From: an uncultured Lachnospiraceae bacterium
GTDB lineage: Bacteria; Bacillota_A; Clostridia; Lachnospirales; Lachnospiraceae
Assembly: GCA_951801245.1 (NCBI GenBank)
Contig: CATOMC010000007.1
Location: forward strand, 1-64,000
Length of the DNA stretch: 64,000 nt
Direction of reading: 5' to 3'
The notes below the pieces were generated by a model. That model did no database searches. It was given only the letters and a program-made list of their open reading frames with translations, and was not told where the DNA came from. Shown piece after piece: positions 43,084 to 50,563 of the stretch. A program made the position numbers and the translations under genes. Position 1 is the stretch's first letter; each line of letters opens with the position of its first letter.

Positions 43084-43983
43084 ATGGAGCAAGGGAATCA
43101 CAGGAAATTTGCAAAAAATTTAAAAAAAAGCAAGACAGAAATGCTAAAGAAATATATTATTATATCAGCGGCAGCTTTTGTGTATGCTGCGGGTGTCAGC
43201 CTTTTTACGGATCCTAATGATATGGCGCCCGGCGGTGTGACCGGCATTTCCATTATTTTGAGCAGAATTGTGCCTGTGAGCACCGGTACGCTTATCATGC
43301 TGATCAATATACCGATTCTGATCTTCGGCGTGTGGAAGTTCGGCCTGGGGCTGACCATTTCTTCCATCTATGCTACGGTACTGATATCGATGTTTACCAA
43401 TCTGCTGGCGCCGTTAGGGGCGGCCACAGACGATATCCTGTTAGCGGCGCTTTCCGGCGGTGTGCTGATAGCGGTTTCGGTGGGAGTCATTTTCCGGGTG
43501 GGAGCGACTACCGGTGGTGTGGATATTATCATCAAGGCTCTGCGCCTTCGGTTTCCGCATTTAAAGACAGGTAAGATTTTCTTTATCATGGATGCCATGG
43601 TGGTTACCTTGTCGGGGGTTGTTTTCAGAGATATCAATGCTGCTTTATATGCGGCTATTTCTGCCATCTGCACGTCACTGGTGATGGATCTTGTGCTCTA
43701 CGGCAGGGATGAGGCCAAACTGATCTATATTATCAGCAGTAACGCCGAACAGATCGCAAAGAGGCTTTTGGAGGATCTGGATATCGGTGTGACATATATA
43801 AAAGGGCAGGGCGCATATAGTGGAGATAACAAGAAAGTTATTATGTGTGTGGTGAAAAAGGCTGTCTCACCTCTGGCAGAGGAAATTGTCAAAGAGGAAG
43901 ATTCCCATTCCTTTATGATTATTACAAGTGCTACGGAAGTGTTCGGAGAGGGGTACAAAAGCTACTTTAGTGAACGAATTTAA
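43084..43983 (+). CDS. YitT family (DUF2179) membrane protein
   Basis: A 299-residue integral membrane protein with five to six hydrophobic segments between about 15 and 175 (including PGGVTGISIILSRI and GATTGGVDIIIKALR, both family hallmarks). A cytoplasmic C-terminal DUF2179 domain follows (about 215-290, GVTYIKGQGAYSG and SHSFMIITSATEVFGEG). Function is unknown for the family; transport has been suggested. An in-frame GTG at 43078 is an alternative start. The lysozyme gene follows 12 bases later. Confidence 0.92.
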   Translation: MEQGNHRKFAKNLKKSKTEMLKKYIIISAAAFVYAAGVSLFTDPNDMAPGGVTGISIILSRIVPVSTGTLIMLINIPILIFGVWKFGLGLTISSIYATVLISMFTNLLAPLGAATDDILLAALSGGVLIAVSVGVIFRVGATTGGVDIIIKALRLRFPHLKTGKIFFIMDAMVVTLSGVVFRDINAALYAAISAICTSLVMDLVLYGRDEAKLIYIISSNAEQIAKRLLEDLDIGVTYIKGQGAYSGDNKKVIMCVVKKAVSPLAEEIVKEEDSHSFMIITSATEVFGEGYKSYFSERI

Positions 43984-43995
43984 AAAGGAGAGTCT

Positions 43996-45117
43996 ATGCG
44001 GGAAAATATTCAACAGAGCAAGAGACGTAAAAAGAAGCACAAAAGAAGTGAGAATGGTATTCTGGCAGGATCAATCCTTCTGTGTATTGTCACACTGGCA
44101 TCTATCACCATTTGTCTGCTGATGATTTTTCAGAACCATGCCGCCCAGTTACAGAAGGTGGAAGTCATGAAGGAACTGGAGACGGCCAGACAGGAAGTCG
44201 AGATGTCCTATACGCAGGATGAGGTGGATCAGATGATCCAGGAGACGATGAACCAGACCAGGGAACAGACCAGTGAGGAAGTGAGCGGTGAATTCTTAAG
44301 CAAAATGAAGGAGATGATGGAGGCGGGAGAAGGCGCAACGGAAATGCTCCGTTATTTCTTCCCGGAGGAGATCGTGGTGGCAGATACCGGCCGGTATTAC
44401 TTCTTCCCCATACAGGATAATCTTGCGAAGCATACATACAACCAACTGGGATTCCAGATGGACGGAGACCAGGTCATGCATTATTATGAAAACGGGGAAC
44501 GGGTATCCCATAAAGGCATTGACGTATCCAAATATCAGGAATCCATCAACTGGAAGAAAGTAGCGGATGATGAGGTGGAGTATGCTTTTATTCGTCTGGG
44601 AATCCGCGGTTATACCGAGGGAGAGATACTGGTAGATGATAACTTCCAGGAGAACATCAGGGGAGCGTTGGATCATGATATCGATGTGGGCGTCTACTTT
44701 TTTACCCAGGCGACCAGCGAGGCGGAGGCAGAAGAAGAGGCTGAGTTTGTGATCGATTCCATAGAGAAATACGATGTCACATATCCGGTGGTCTTAGACA
44801 TAGAGTCGGTTTCCAACAAAAATGCAAGGGCGAATAACCTGACGAAGGAGGAGCGGACCAAATACTGTATCCTTTTTTGTGAAAAGATAAAAGAAGCAGG
44901 CTATACGCCGATGATTTATGGCAACTTAAAGACCTTTATGCTGCTGCTTGATATGGAGCAGTTAGAGGACTATGATAAATGGTTTGCTTATTATGATGAG
45001 CAGATGTATTTTCCTTATGCGTTCAAAATATGGCAGTATACCAGCACCGGAAAAGTATCCGGAATTGCAGGAGACGTGGATCTGAATATCAGCTTTGAGG
45101 ATCTTAAGAGGGAATAA
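43996..45117 (+). CDS. Membrane-anchored GH25 lysozyme
   Basis: Cell-wall muramidase of 373 residues. A basic cytoplasmic tail (RRKKKHKR) and one membrane helix (about 28-50) anchor it, followed by a stalk with coiled-coil character (about 52-110). The GH25 domain starts at KGIDVSKYQ (about 174-182) and contains AFIRLGIRGYTEG, the DxE pair in VVLDIES and the closing DVDLN. All expected acidic residues are present. AAGGAG is 6 bases before the ATG. It is likely exposed on the outer face and used in wall remodelling. The anchor argues against a phage endolysin. Confidence 0.93.
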   Translation: MRENIQQSKRRKKKHKRSENGILAGSILLCIVTLASITICLLMIFQNHAAQLQKVEVMKELETARQEVEMSYTQDEVDQMIQETMNQTREQTSEEVSGEFLSKMKEMMEAGEGATEMLRYFFPEEIVVADTGRYYFFPIQDNLAKHTYNQLGFQMDGDQVMHYYENGERVSHKGIDVSKYQESINWKKVADDEVEYAFIRLGIRGYTEGEILVDDNFQENIRGALDHDIDVGVYFFTQATSEAEAEEEAEFVIDSIEKYDVTYPVVLDIESVSNKNARANNLTKEERTKYCILFCEKIKEAGYTPMIYGNLKTFMLLLDMEQLEDYDKWFAYYDEQMYFPYAFKIWQYTSTGKVSGIAGDVDLNISFEDLKRE

Positions 45118-45150
45118 CTTTTATGCGTTCGCCTGCTGGCGCTATTCACA

Positions 45151-45343
45151 GGGCCTCCTTGAGTATTTTATATCTGCTCAGGCTGGTATTGGCGGTTGTC
45201 ATAAAAGAGTAATTCATGATATAATGTGCACGGTGGCGGATTCCTGTTTGATAGGGCGAAGCCCGTGAGTTCAGGAAACCGTAGGTTTCTTGAACGGCAT
45301 TGCACGCATATATAATAAATACACGAAAGGCGGGGTTACAGAT
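45151..45343. repeat. Structured leader upstream of the DUF1905-C39 gene
   Basis: The 226-bp gap after the lysozyme gene contains two adjacent hairpins: GGGCGAAGCCC (about 45254-45264) and GTTCAGGAAACC/GGTTTCTTGAAC (about 45269-45295, 12 bp with one G-U). Neither has a T-tract. The layout recalls those at 8866 and 61037. AAAGGCGGGG before the ATG at 45344 is the ribosome site. Confidence 0.45.
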
Positions 45344-46012
45344 ATGAAATATGAATTTGAGGGTACAGTAGAATTTCGGGAGAATGAAAATGCGATTGCA
45401 GTTCCCTTTAATGTGTGGGAAGTATGCGAAAAGGTGGGTGATGCACCGGTAAGAGTTTGTTTTGATGATGTTTGTTTTATCTGCGATCTGCTGCCGAAGG
45501 GGCAGGGATATTATGATATTCCGGTCAGCAAGGATACCCTCTCTAAAGTGGAACTTGGCAAGAAATATCTGATTTCCATTGAGATCGTGGGGAATGTAGT
45601 GGGGATTGGAAGCAGCAGCCCTTACAGTGTGGAACATCCCATTCGTAAGATTGACGGGGTTGATCTGGTGACACAGCCCTGGGACGGACTTTGCGGGCAG
45701 TCTTGTATTGCCATGATAGCAGGTACAACCCTGGATGAAGCCTGTGATATCATGAAGTGCAGGGAGTGGCAGGCTAATATGAGCAAAATGATAGCAACTC
45801 TGGAGTATCTTGGCATCCGTCATGCGGACAAGATTGTCTATACACTGGGGAAGATTGTGGAACTGCCCAAGTGCTGTATTATCATGGAACGTATGGGAAG
45901 ATACAGCCATTATCTGGTGGGCTATGAAGGCAAGTACTATGATCCGAATCTGGGCGTGCTCAAAGAGTTTGATATGACTAAGGTAGTCGGCTATCTGGAG
46001 ATCATCCAATAA
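45344..46012 (+). CDS. DUF1905 domain fused to a C39-type cysteine peptidase-like domain
   Basis: A 222-residue cytoplasmic-looking protein with no signal or membrane segment. Residues 1-88 match DUF1905, a small beta-barrel: FEGTVEFRENENAIAVPFNV, then LLPKGQGYYDIPVSKDTL. Residues 105-222 look like a bacteriocin-processing C39 peptidase: Q111 five residues before C117-G118, then CIAMIAG, H189 in YSHYLVGYEGKYYDPN and D200. So the oxyanion Gln and Cys-His-Asp triad are all in order. C39 domains usually sit on ABC exporters; here there is none. I do not know a described protein with this fusion. The ATG at 45344 is chosen because the longer frame crosses the hairpins. Confidence 0.75.
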   Translation: MKYEFEGTVEFRENENAIAVPFNVWEVCEKVGDAPVRVCFDDVCFICDLLPKGQGYYDIPVSKDTLSKVELGKKYLISIEIVGNVVGIGSSSPYSVEHPIRKIDGVDLVTQPWDGLCGQSCIAMIAGTTLDEACDIMKCREWQANMSKMIATLEYLGIRHADKIVYTLGKIVELPKCCIIMERMGRYSHYLVGYEGKYYDPNLGVLKEFDMTKVVGYLEIIQ

Positions 46013-46058
46013 GATAGCAGAAATTTATAAGGCATTAAATGATTGATAAAATATGGTG

Positions 46059-46108
46059 GGCATCTGCTTTACTAATTTAACAAATTGTAAAGCGGGTGCC
46101 TCTTTTTT
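46059..46108 (+). terminator. Terminator after the DUF1905-C39 gene
   Basis: GGCATCTGCTTTAC (46059-46072) pairs with GTAAAGCGGGTGCC (46087-46100) with two G-U pairs, then T, C and six Ts. Confidence 0.9.
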
Positions 46109-46117
46109 CTGGAAAAT

Positions 46118-46173
46118 TTGACAATTTTTGGAAAAAACAGTATTATAATAAATGACTACAAAACATAGTCATT
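46118..46173 (+). promoter_or_regulatory. Promoter and BlaI-type operator of the blaI-blaR1 pair
   Basis: TTGACA (46118-46123), 17 bases and TATTAT (46141-46146) form the promoter. Directly after it lies a perfect dyad, AATGACTA (46151-46158) and TAGTCATT (46166-46173) around CAAAACA, covering the expected start of transcription. ACTA...TAGT dyads are the known form of BlaI/MecI operators, so the pair is probably self-repressed. Confidence 0.85.
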
Positions 46174-46208
46174 AACTACTGTTATAGTATAAAGAAATGA
46201 GGATAGGG

Positions 46209-46571
46209 ATGAAAAAGTTTTTTGGTATTTCTGAGGCAGAACAGGAAGTGATGGAGAAGCTTTGGGAGCAGAAGGACAGCATTAAACAGTCCAGGCTCCT
46301 GACCTTGTTTGAGGAGGATGGTAAAGAGTGGAAACGGCAGACGCTCAACACTTTTCTGAGCAGGCTGGAGGACAAAGGTCTGGTGGAACGTAAAGACAGG
46401 GTCGTGAAAGCTGTATACAGTAAAGAAGAATACAGCTATATGCAGATGCAGGCGGCAATCGATCATATGTATGGGGGACGCCTGAGTAATTTTATGGCGG
46501 CTTTTGTGAAGAAGAACAAAATCGATGAGAGCGAAGCGAAGGAGTTGATCAGACTTTTGGAGGACAATTAG
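46209..46571 (+). CDS. BlaI/MecI family transcriptional repressor
   Basis: A 120-residue winged-helix repressor of the BlaI family: ISEAEQEVMEKLWEQKDS, then WKRQTLNTFLSRLEDKGLVERK for the recognition helix and wing, and a C-terminal dimerisation part. Such repressors are cleaved when the partner BlaR1-type protease is activated. GAGGATAGG precedes ATG 46209; an ATG three codons upstream is possible. The dyad at 46151-46173 is its likely operator. Confidence 0.92.
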   Translation: MKKFFGISEAEQEVMEKLWEQKDSIKQSRLLTLFEEDGKEWKRQTLNTFLSRLEDKGLVERKDRVVKAVYSKEEYSYMQMQAAIDHMYGGRLSNFMAAFVKKNKIDESEAKELIRLLEDN

Positions 46572-46579
46572 GAGGACAG

Positions 46580-47932
46580 ATGGAATACTTACTAATGATG
46601 TCGCTTTCAGGAAACTCAATGATGGTTATTTATCTGGCACTGCGATATCTGCTAAAGAATAGAGTAAGCGCAAGGCTGTATTATCTGTTGATCAAGGTGG
46701 CAGTGCTGTATTACCTTATCCCGCTTCCCTTTTTGAAAGGATGGTATCGGGAAGTCTTTCCCGGGATGATACCGGAAAGGCAGATGCGGATTACACAGAT
46801 ATCGCTTACATGGACGAACTATGCGGTGCATACAGATGAAAAAATGTATGTTAATGTTTTTGCGATTCTGCAGGTGATCGTGGCCGTCGTGTGGATGCTT
46901 GTGGTCTGTGTCCTGATGGCGAGAATGTTGATTGATTATGCACGCACCAACCGTGTGATTACCAGATGTACAGACAGGATCATGACGGATCGGCAGAGAG
47001 TATTTATGGCCGGTATCAAAAAGCAGTACGGGGTGAAACGGCATGTGAGTTTGAGCTGTATGCATGCCGGATCTCATACGATGACATTTGGGGTCTTAAG
47101 GCCGGTCATTATTTGTGACAAAGAAGTGGAAAGCAGGGAAACCAGGATGCTGATTTGTCACGAAATGATACATATCAAACGCTGGGACGTTCTCTGGAAG
47201 ATATTTTTGCAGTTTGTGGTAATCCTGCACTGGTGGAATCCGTTTGTGTGGCTGCTGCAACACTGTTTTGAGCGTGCCTGCGAATGTTCCTGCGATGAAG
47301 TCGTGATGCAGGGAAAATCCAAAGAGGAGGTGAGAGCATATCAGGCCTTGCTGATAGGAGAGGCACTGGTGCAGGAAAAGATGAAGAATTCCCCGCTTAG
47401 GTGGGAAACAGGTTTTGGAGTGAACCAGAATGAAATAAGAGAAAGGGTGGAGAATTTAATGAAGAGAAAGAAATGGAACCGGATTGCGGCAGGGGCATTG
47501 GTAGCAGTGTTGACGTTTGCCAATTCTTTGACAGCGTTTGCGTATAGGGATACGTTTCATGAGATTACACCGGAGGAGTACTCGCAGGCAACAATAGAAA
47601 AGTCGTTGCATAGTGATTTGTTTTCTTTTGCTCCTGATGGGATTACCGGGGAACAAATGGATGAGTTCGATCCATGGGAAGAATCGGAAATCTTGTATGA
47701 GAACCAATTTATTGATGAAGAGGGCAATATTTATCCGATTTTGGAGGAAATACCAGGGACAGCCAGGGGATGTAGTCATGATTATGTGTCGGGAACGGCA
47801 AAGAAGCATTATAAGACCTCGGACGGTGGCTGTGAGGTGACCGTGTATCGTGCACAGAGATGCAGTAAGTGTGGCACTGTGATAGCAGGTGAAATACTAA
47901 ATGTGATTACATACCAAGTTTGCCCGCACTGA
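46580..47932 (+). CDS. BlaR1-type M56 membrane peptidase with unusual sensor tail
   Basis: Signal-transducing membrane metalloprotease of 450 residues. About four membrane helices surround the zinc site CHEMIHIKRWDVLWK (HExxH) and the ECSCDEVV element, as in BlaR1/MecR1. The extracellular C-terminus (about 325-450) is not a penicillin-binding domain. It is short and acidic and ends in a Cys/His-rich stretch (GCSHDY, CSKCG and CPH at the very end) that could bind a metal or be redox-active. So it is probably not a beta-lactam sensor; no beta-lactamase gene is nearby. Its target is the BlaI-like repressor encoded 8 bases upstream. Confidence 0.9.
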   Translation: MEYLLMMSLSGNSMMVIYLALRYLLKNRVSARLYYLLIKVAVLYYLIPLPFLKGWYREVFPGMIPERQMRITQISLTWTNYAVHTDEKMYVNVFAILQVIVAVVWMLVVCVLMARMLIDYARTNRVITRCTDRIMTDRQRVFMAGIKKQYGVKRHVSLSCMHAGSHTMTFGVLRPVIICDKEVESRETRMLICHEMIHIKRWDVLWKIFLQFVVILHWWNPFVWLLQHCFERACECSCDEVVMQGKSKEEVRAYQALLIGEALVQEKMKNSPLRWETGFGVNQNEIRERVENLMKRKKWNRIAAGALVAVLTFANSLTAFAYRDTFHEITPEEYSQATIEKSLHSDLFSFAPDGITGEQMDEFDPWEESEILYENQFIDEEGNIYPILEEIPGTARGCSHDYVSGTAKKHYKTSDGGCEVTVYRAQRCSKCGTVIAGEILNVITYQVCPH

Positions 47933-47955
47933 CAACAATAAATAGCAGTCAACAA

Positions 47956-47975
47956 CCCCGCTGCGAGCAACGGGG
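47956..47975. repeat. Short hairpin with GTTGCTCGCAG-type loop
   Basis: CCCCG (47956-47960) and CGGGG (47971-47975) enclose CTGCGAGCAA. On the minus strand the loop reads TTGCTCGCAG, as in the hairpin at 8927-8948, though the stems differ. It lies in a 223-bp gap without genes. A short frame ending at about 48086 (SRGEWILEAIAKYL) could be debris. Confidence 0.35.
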
Positions 47976-48102
47976 CATTAAGTCTGCAACACTGTAGAGT
48001 CTTGTAGAGAGCCGCGGGGAATGGATCCTGGAGGCAATTGCCAAGTATCTGCAGACAGCCATTTGGCTTGTCATTTGCGAGAATTGACAATAAAAATAAT
48101 GG

Positions 48103-48137
48103 AAAAAACGGGCTGCCGCAACAAAAGCGGGCAGCCC
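48103..48137 (-). terminator. Terminator of the PocR-domain gene
   Basis: Read on the minus strand, GGGCTGCC pairs with GGCAGCCC (48110-48137) and is followed by G and six Ts. On the plus strand it is followed only by CATTTTAT, so its main use is for the minus-strand gene. Confidence 0.85.
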
Positions 48138-48155
48138 ATTTTATGTATCAAATTA

Positions 48156-48929
48156 TCAAGTCTGATTCATTTTCGTGATGGATTCTGAAATCTGGTTGGC
48201 ATCTTCTGTGATCTTCTTGTATATTTCCGATGACTGCTTTGAAAAGACCTCCATTTGTTTTGCGATGATGCCGAATCCGGCACCTGCGGCGCCTACCCGT
48301 GCCGTCTCTATGGAAGCGTTCAGGGCCATGATCGTCTGCTTGGAGGAGATAGACTGCAGTTCTTTGGTATTTTGCTTGATTCTTGCCACCGTATCGGTTG
48401 CGTTGGCAAGTTCCTGCTCCCAGATTTTAATCTTCTTGTATTCGGTGTTGTTCATATATTCCTCTAACACCGTTCGGTTTACCACATCTTCTAACAGGGC
48501 AGCGGCGGCGCGGATAGATTTCTCCGGGCGTACGGGTACCTTTTTGACGGCTCTGACATAGGCATCCGGATCGATGCCGAGTTCCTGTGCGATGCTGGTA
48601 AATTTGTCTTCATCAGGCTCATGCGGCAGGACTTGTCCACCAATCATTTTGCCAAGGTATTCACCGTTTAAGACAATGTCGATGGAAAAATCCATCAGGC
48701 CGGCATGACATTCATATACGCCCTGGCCTGTGGTGTCACATTTCTGACAGCGTCTGGCACCTTCCTGGCAATTGCGTGTATGTTTCATGCAGAAATCTGT
48801 GAAATTACTTCCTTTGGTAATGTAGTTGCCCTCTGCATCGACAGCGATGGCAGCAAGACCGGTAGCATCGGAAAAGGCATCCTGTATCTTTTGCAGATGC
48901 GCCATGTCCATAAAATCAATCAGTTTCAT
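48156..48929 (-). CDS. PocR-domain sensor with partial chemoreceptor-type signalling tail
   Basis: A 257-residue soluble protein. Residues about 1-150 are a PocR ligand-binding domain: IDFMDMAHLQKIQDAFSDAT, AVDAEGNYIT, the Cys-rich CQEGARRCQKCD and YECHAGLMDFSIDI, then GGQVLP. The C-terminus (about 175-257) is a helical stretch with the chemoreceptor tip-like IMALNASIETARVGAAGAGF followed by IIAKQMEVFSKQS. This is shorter than a full methyl-accepting domain and lacks membrane helices. It could be a cytoplasmic chemoreceptor or small-molecule sensor. The ATG at 48929 follows a G-rich site; the longer frame from 48992 crosses an AT-rich promoter-like region. Confidence 0.85.
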   Translation of the reverse strand: MKLIDFMDMAHLQKIQDAFSDATGLAAIAVDAEGNYITKGSNFTDFCMKHTRNCQEGARRCQKCDTTGQGVYECHAGLMDFSIDIVLNGEYLGKMIGGQVLPHEPDEDKFTSIAQELGIDPDAYVRAVKKVPVRPEKSIRAAAALLEDVVNRTVLEEYMNNTEYKKIKIWEQELANATDTVARIKQNTKELQSISSKQTIMALNASIETARVGAAGAGFGIIAKQMEVFSKQSSEIYKKITEDANQISESITKMNQT

Positions 48930-49093
48930 GGTAATTGTCCCCCTTAGAATAGTATCTTGATCTATCTGTAGAATGAAATAGCCAAATAACATATTTATTA
49001 TAGCATCTTTTAGCTTGCCTGCCTATCTGTTTTGTAACTTTTTGTATGCCAGGAGGAAAATTTTCGGGCAATTTTTCTCTTGGGAAACGAATA

Positions 49094-49122
49094 TTGACAA
49101 CCTATTCAGCATATGCTATTAT
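49094..49122 (+). promoter_or_regulatory. SigA promoter of the Panacea locus
   Basis: Perfect TTGACA (49094-49099), 17-base spacer and TATTAT (49117-49122). Transcription should begin near 49129, about 137 bases before the antitoxin start. Confidence 0.8.
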
Positions 49123-49128
49123 CAAAAC

Positions 49129-49236
49129 ATAATAATAAATCTGGTGTAAGTGTTGGTGTCTCGATAAAGGGTATGCTTTAACCTTACTTGCAAGTGATTG
49201 ATTTGTTTTAGCAGGCAGTAGGTGCCTGCTTTTTTT
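49129..49236 (+). ncRNA. Putative leader RNA ending in an intrinsic terminator
   Basis: The 108 bases from the expected start of transcription to the T-tract could be a discrete small RNA or attenuated leader. It contains GTAAG/CTTAC arms around AAAG/CTTT, the palindrome ACTTGCAAGT (49186-49195), and ends in the perfect stem AGCAGGCA/TGCCTGCT (49210-49230) with seven Ts. The downstream gene would need readthrough. I know of no named family that fits. No clear repeated pseudoknot units, so a type III antitoxin is not claimed. Confidence 0.5.
49210..49236 (+). terminator. Intrinsic terminator inside the Panacea leader
   Basis: Perfect 8-bp stem AGCAGGCA/TGCCTGCT, 5-base loop GTAGG, followed by a run of Ts (49230-49236). 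It lies between promoter and gene, not after a gene. Confidence 0.85.
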
Positions 49237-49265
49237 ATTATAGTGCGCATTGGGAGGTGATCTTT

Positions 49266-49760
49266 GTGGAAAGAATTTTAGATGTTTCTAAATATATATA
49301 TGATGAATATAAGGCGCAGTCGGGCGAAGTGATTGACGAAATGAAACTTCACAAATTACTTTATTTGGCGCAAAGGGAAAGTCTTGCCATCACGGGCGAT
49401 CCGTTGTTTGAAGAAACTTTAGAGGGATGGAAATTTGGACCGGTATCAAGAGAAGTGAGAGCACATTATACAGAGAGCGGGATCAATTATAAGGGATTGA
49501 GAAAGCTTTCTCCACAAAGTGAATATATTGTTAAAAACGTGATTCTTCAATATGGAATCTTGGCTTCGTGGAAATTAAGCAATATTTCTCATAATGAAAT
49601 TTCTTGGAAAAATTCGCGAGAGGGCCTTGTAGAGGGAGAAAACGGTGATAGACCATTGAGCATTGACGATATAAAGAAAGATGCAGAAAAAGTCCGACCT
49701 TATGATTCAATATATGATATGTACTATGATGAGTTTGAGGATGTAGAGGTAGTTCAATGA
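49266..49760 (+). CDS. Panacea-domain (DUF4065) antitoxin-like protein
   Basis: A 164-residue protein of the DUF4065/Panacea family, known as a widely used antitoxin domain paired with many toxins. Family features are DVSKYIYDEYKAQSGE, EMKLHKLLYLAQRES (the LxKLLY core), EGWKFGPVSREVRAHY and a C-terminal WKNSREG stretch. GTG 49266 with GGGAGGTG about 8 bases upstream is chosen. The gene is clearly A+T-richer than its neighbours, suggesting transfer. Its stop overlaps by 4 bases the start of a truncated partner gene. Confidence 0.88.
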   Translation: MERILDVSKYIYDEYKAQSGEVIDEMKLHKLLYLAQRESLAITGDPLFEETLEGWKFGPVSREVRAHYTESGINYKGLRKLSPQSEYIVKNVILQYGILASWKLSNISHNEISWKNSREGLVEGENGDRPLSIDDIKKDAEKVRPYDSIYDMYYDEFEDVEVVQ

Positions 49761-49882
49761 TAGGGAAAGCATATTGGGCTACCTTTAAGTATTTTGACAG
49801 TAAGACATATAAAATGGCTTTTAAAAAACGCCCCGTCCTTGTTATTGGTGAGGCGGATAAAAAAGATCGCAGAAATATCTAA
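49757..49882 (+). pseudogene. Truncated toxin partner of the Panacea antitoxin
   Basis: A 41-codon frame begins at ATG 49757 in an ATGA overlap with the antitoxin gene. It reads MIGKAYWATFKYFDSKTYKM and RPVLVIGEADKKD, then RRNI and stops. This resembles the N-terminal third of PemK/SH3-fold-like partner proteins that normally run on past GEADKKD for about 100 more residues. The rest is missing, so the toxin is probably dead while the antitoxin is intact. The toxin family is inferred by eye. Confidence 0.6.
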
Positions 49883-49933
49883 AATTTAGTGGCGGCTGAC
49901 CCTTTTCTGAGGGTTCAAGCTTGCTTAATTCGT

Positions 49934-49965
49934 GGGGAGAGCCGTTTCTATGGCTTTTCCCTTTT
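49934..49965 (+). terminator. Terminator after the Panacea locus
   Basis: GGGGAGAGCC (49934-49943) pairs with GGCTTTTCCC (49952-49961) including two G-U pairs, followed by TTTT. It isolates the accessory block from the ffh operon. Confidence 0.75.
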
Positions 49966-50065
49966 GATAGTGAGCCAGATACACGGTCATGCGTCTACAG
50001 CGGTTACAATGGATGCTGCAAAATCGTTGTAACAAAACGAACATTTGTTTGACAAGAAAAAACAC

Positions 50066-50094
50066 TTGACACAACAAAACCCCTATAGTAAAAT
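50066..50094 (+). promoter_or_regulatory. Promoter of the ylxM-ffh operon
   Basis: Perfect TTGACA (50066-50071), 17 bases and TAAAAT (50089-50094), 93 bases before ylxM. A second TTGACA sits 17 bases further upstream but has no matching -10. Confidence 0.8.
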
Positions 50095-50186
50095 GCATAA
50101 GTCAGCAATGATGTAATCGTCAATATTGGGCGGCATGTCCGATGGAAGGATGTGCGCAAAACCAAACGGCTGACAGAGGCTTGGTC

Positions 50187-50540
50187 ATGGAGAAAATCGT
50201 AGAACAGGGATTATTATATGATTTCTATGGAGAACTGCTGACGAAGCATCAGCAGGAGATTTATGAGAGTGTCGTGTATGATAATCTTTCTCTGGGCGAG
50301 ATCGCTGAGGCGGAGGGAGTTAGCAGACAGGCGGTGCACGATATCGTGAAGCGTTGCGACAGGACTTTGCAGGGATATGAGGAAAAACTGCGGCTGGTCG
50401 CCAGATTTATGAGTATCAGGGACAAGATATCACAGATCAGGAAACTCTCCGAACAGTATGAGAACAGTGAATCCAAAGACTTAAGTTCTTATGGAACGCA
50501 GATTAAAGAATTGTCCGAAAGGATTATGCAGGAATTGTAG
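50187..50540 (+). CDS. ylxM: YlxM family SRP-associated protein
   Basis: A 117-residue helix-turn-helix protein almost always encoded next to ffh. In streptococci it binds SRP components and modulates GTPase activity. The sigma-70 region-4-like HTH is LTKHQQEIYESVVYDNLSLG then EIAEAEGVSRQAVHDIVKR (about 20-57). ATG 50187 is preferred (AGAGG 9 bases upstream). The gene is separated from ffh by 23 bases. Confidence 0.93.
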   Translation: MEKIVEQGLLYDFYGELLTKHQQEIYESVVYDNLSLGEIAEAEGVSRQAVHDIVKRCDRTLQGYEEKLRLVARFMSIRDKISQIRKLSEQYENSESKDLSSYGTQIKELSERIMQEL

Positions 50541-50563
50541 GCTTGCAGAAAGGCGTGGACCAT

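Larger units (their letters stand above)
49883..50186. other. Spacer with terminator and ylxM promoter region
   Basis: About 300 bases without a gene. It contains the terminator at 49934-49965, a LexA-box-like CGAACATTTGTTTG (50038-50051), two TTGACA copies (50049 and 50066) and the ylxM promoter. A small part after 49883 may be debris from the truncated toxin gene. Confidence 0.6.

Noticed and set aside
45146..46009. Open frame of 287 codons on the minus strand
   Set aside because: It is antisense to the DUF1905-C39 gene, whose motifs are clear. It has no ribosome site and no recognisable protein features.
46209..47932. Beta-lactam resistance regulator
   Set aside because: BlaI/BlaR1 similarity alone is not enough: the sensor lacks a penicillin-binding domain and no beta-lactamase or mecA-like gene is present.
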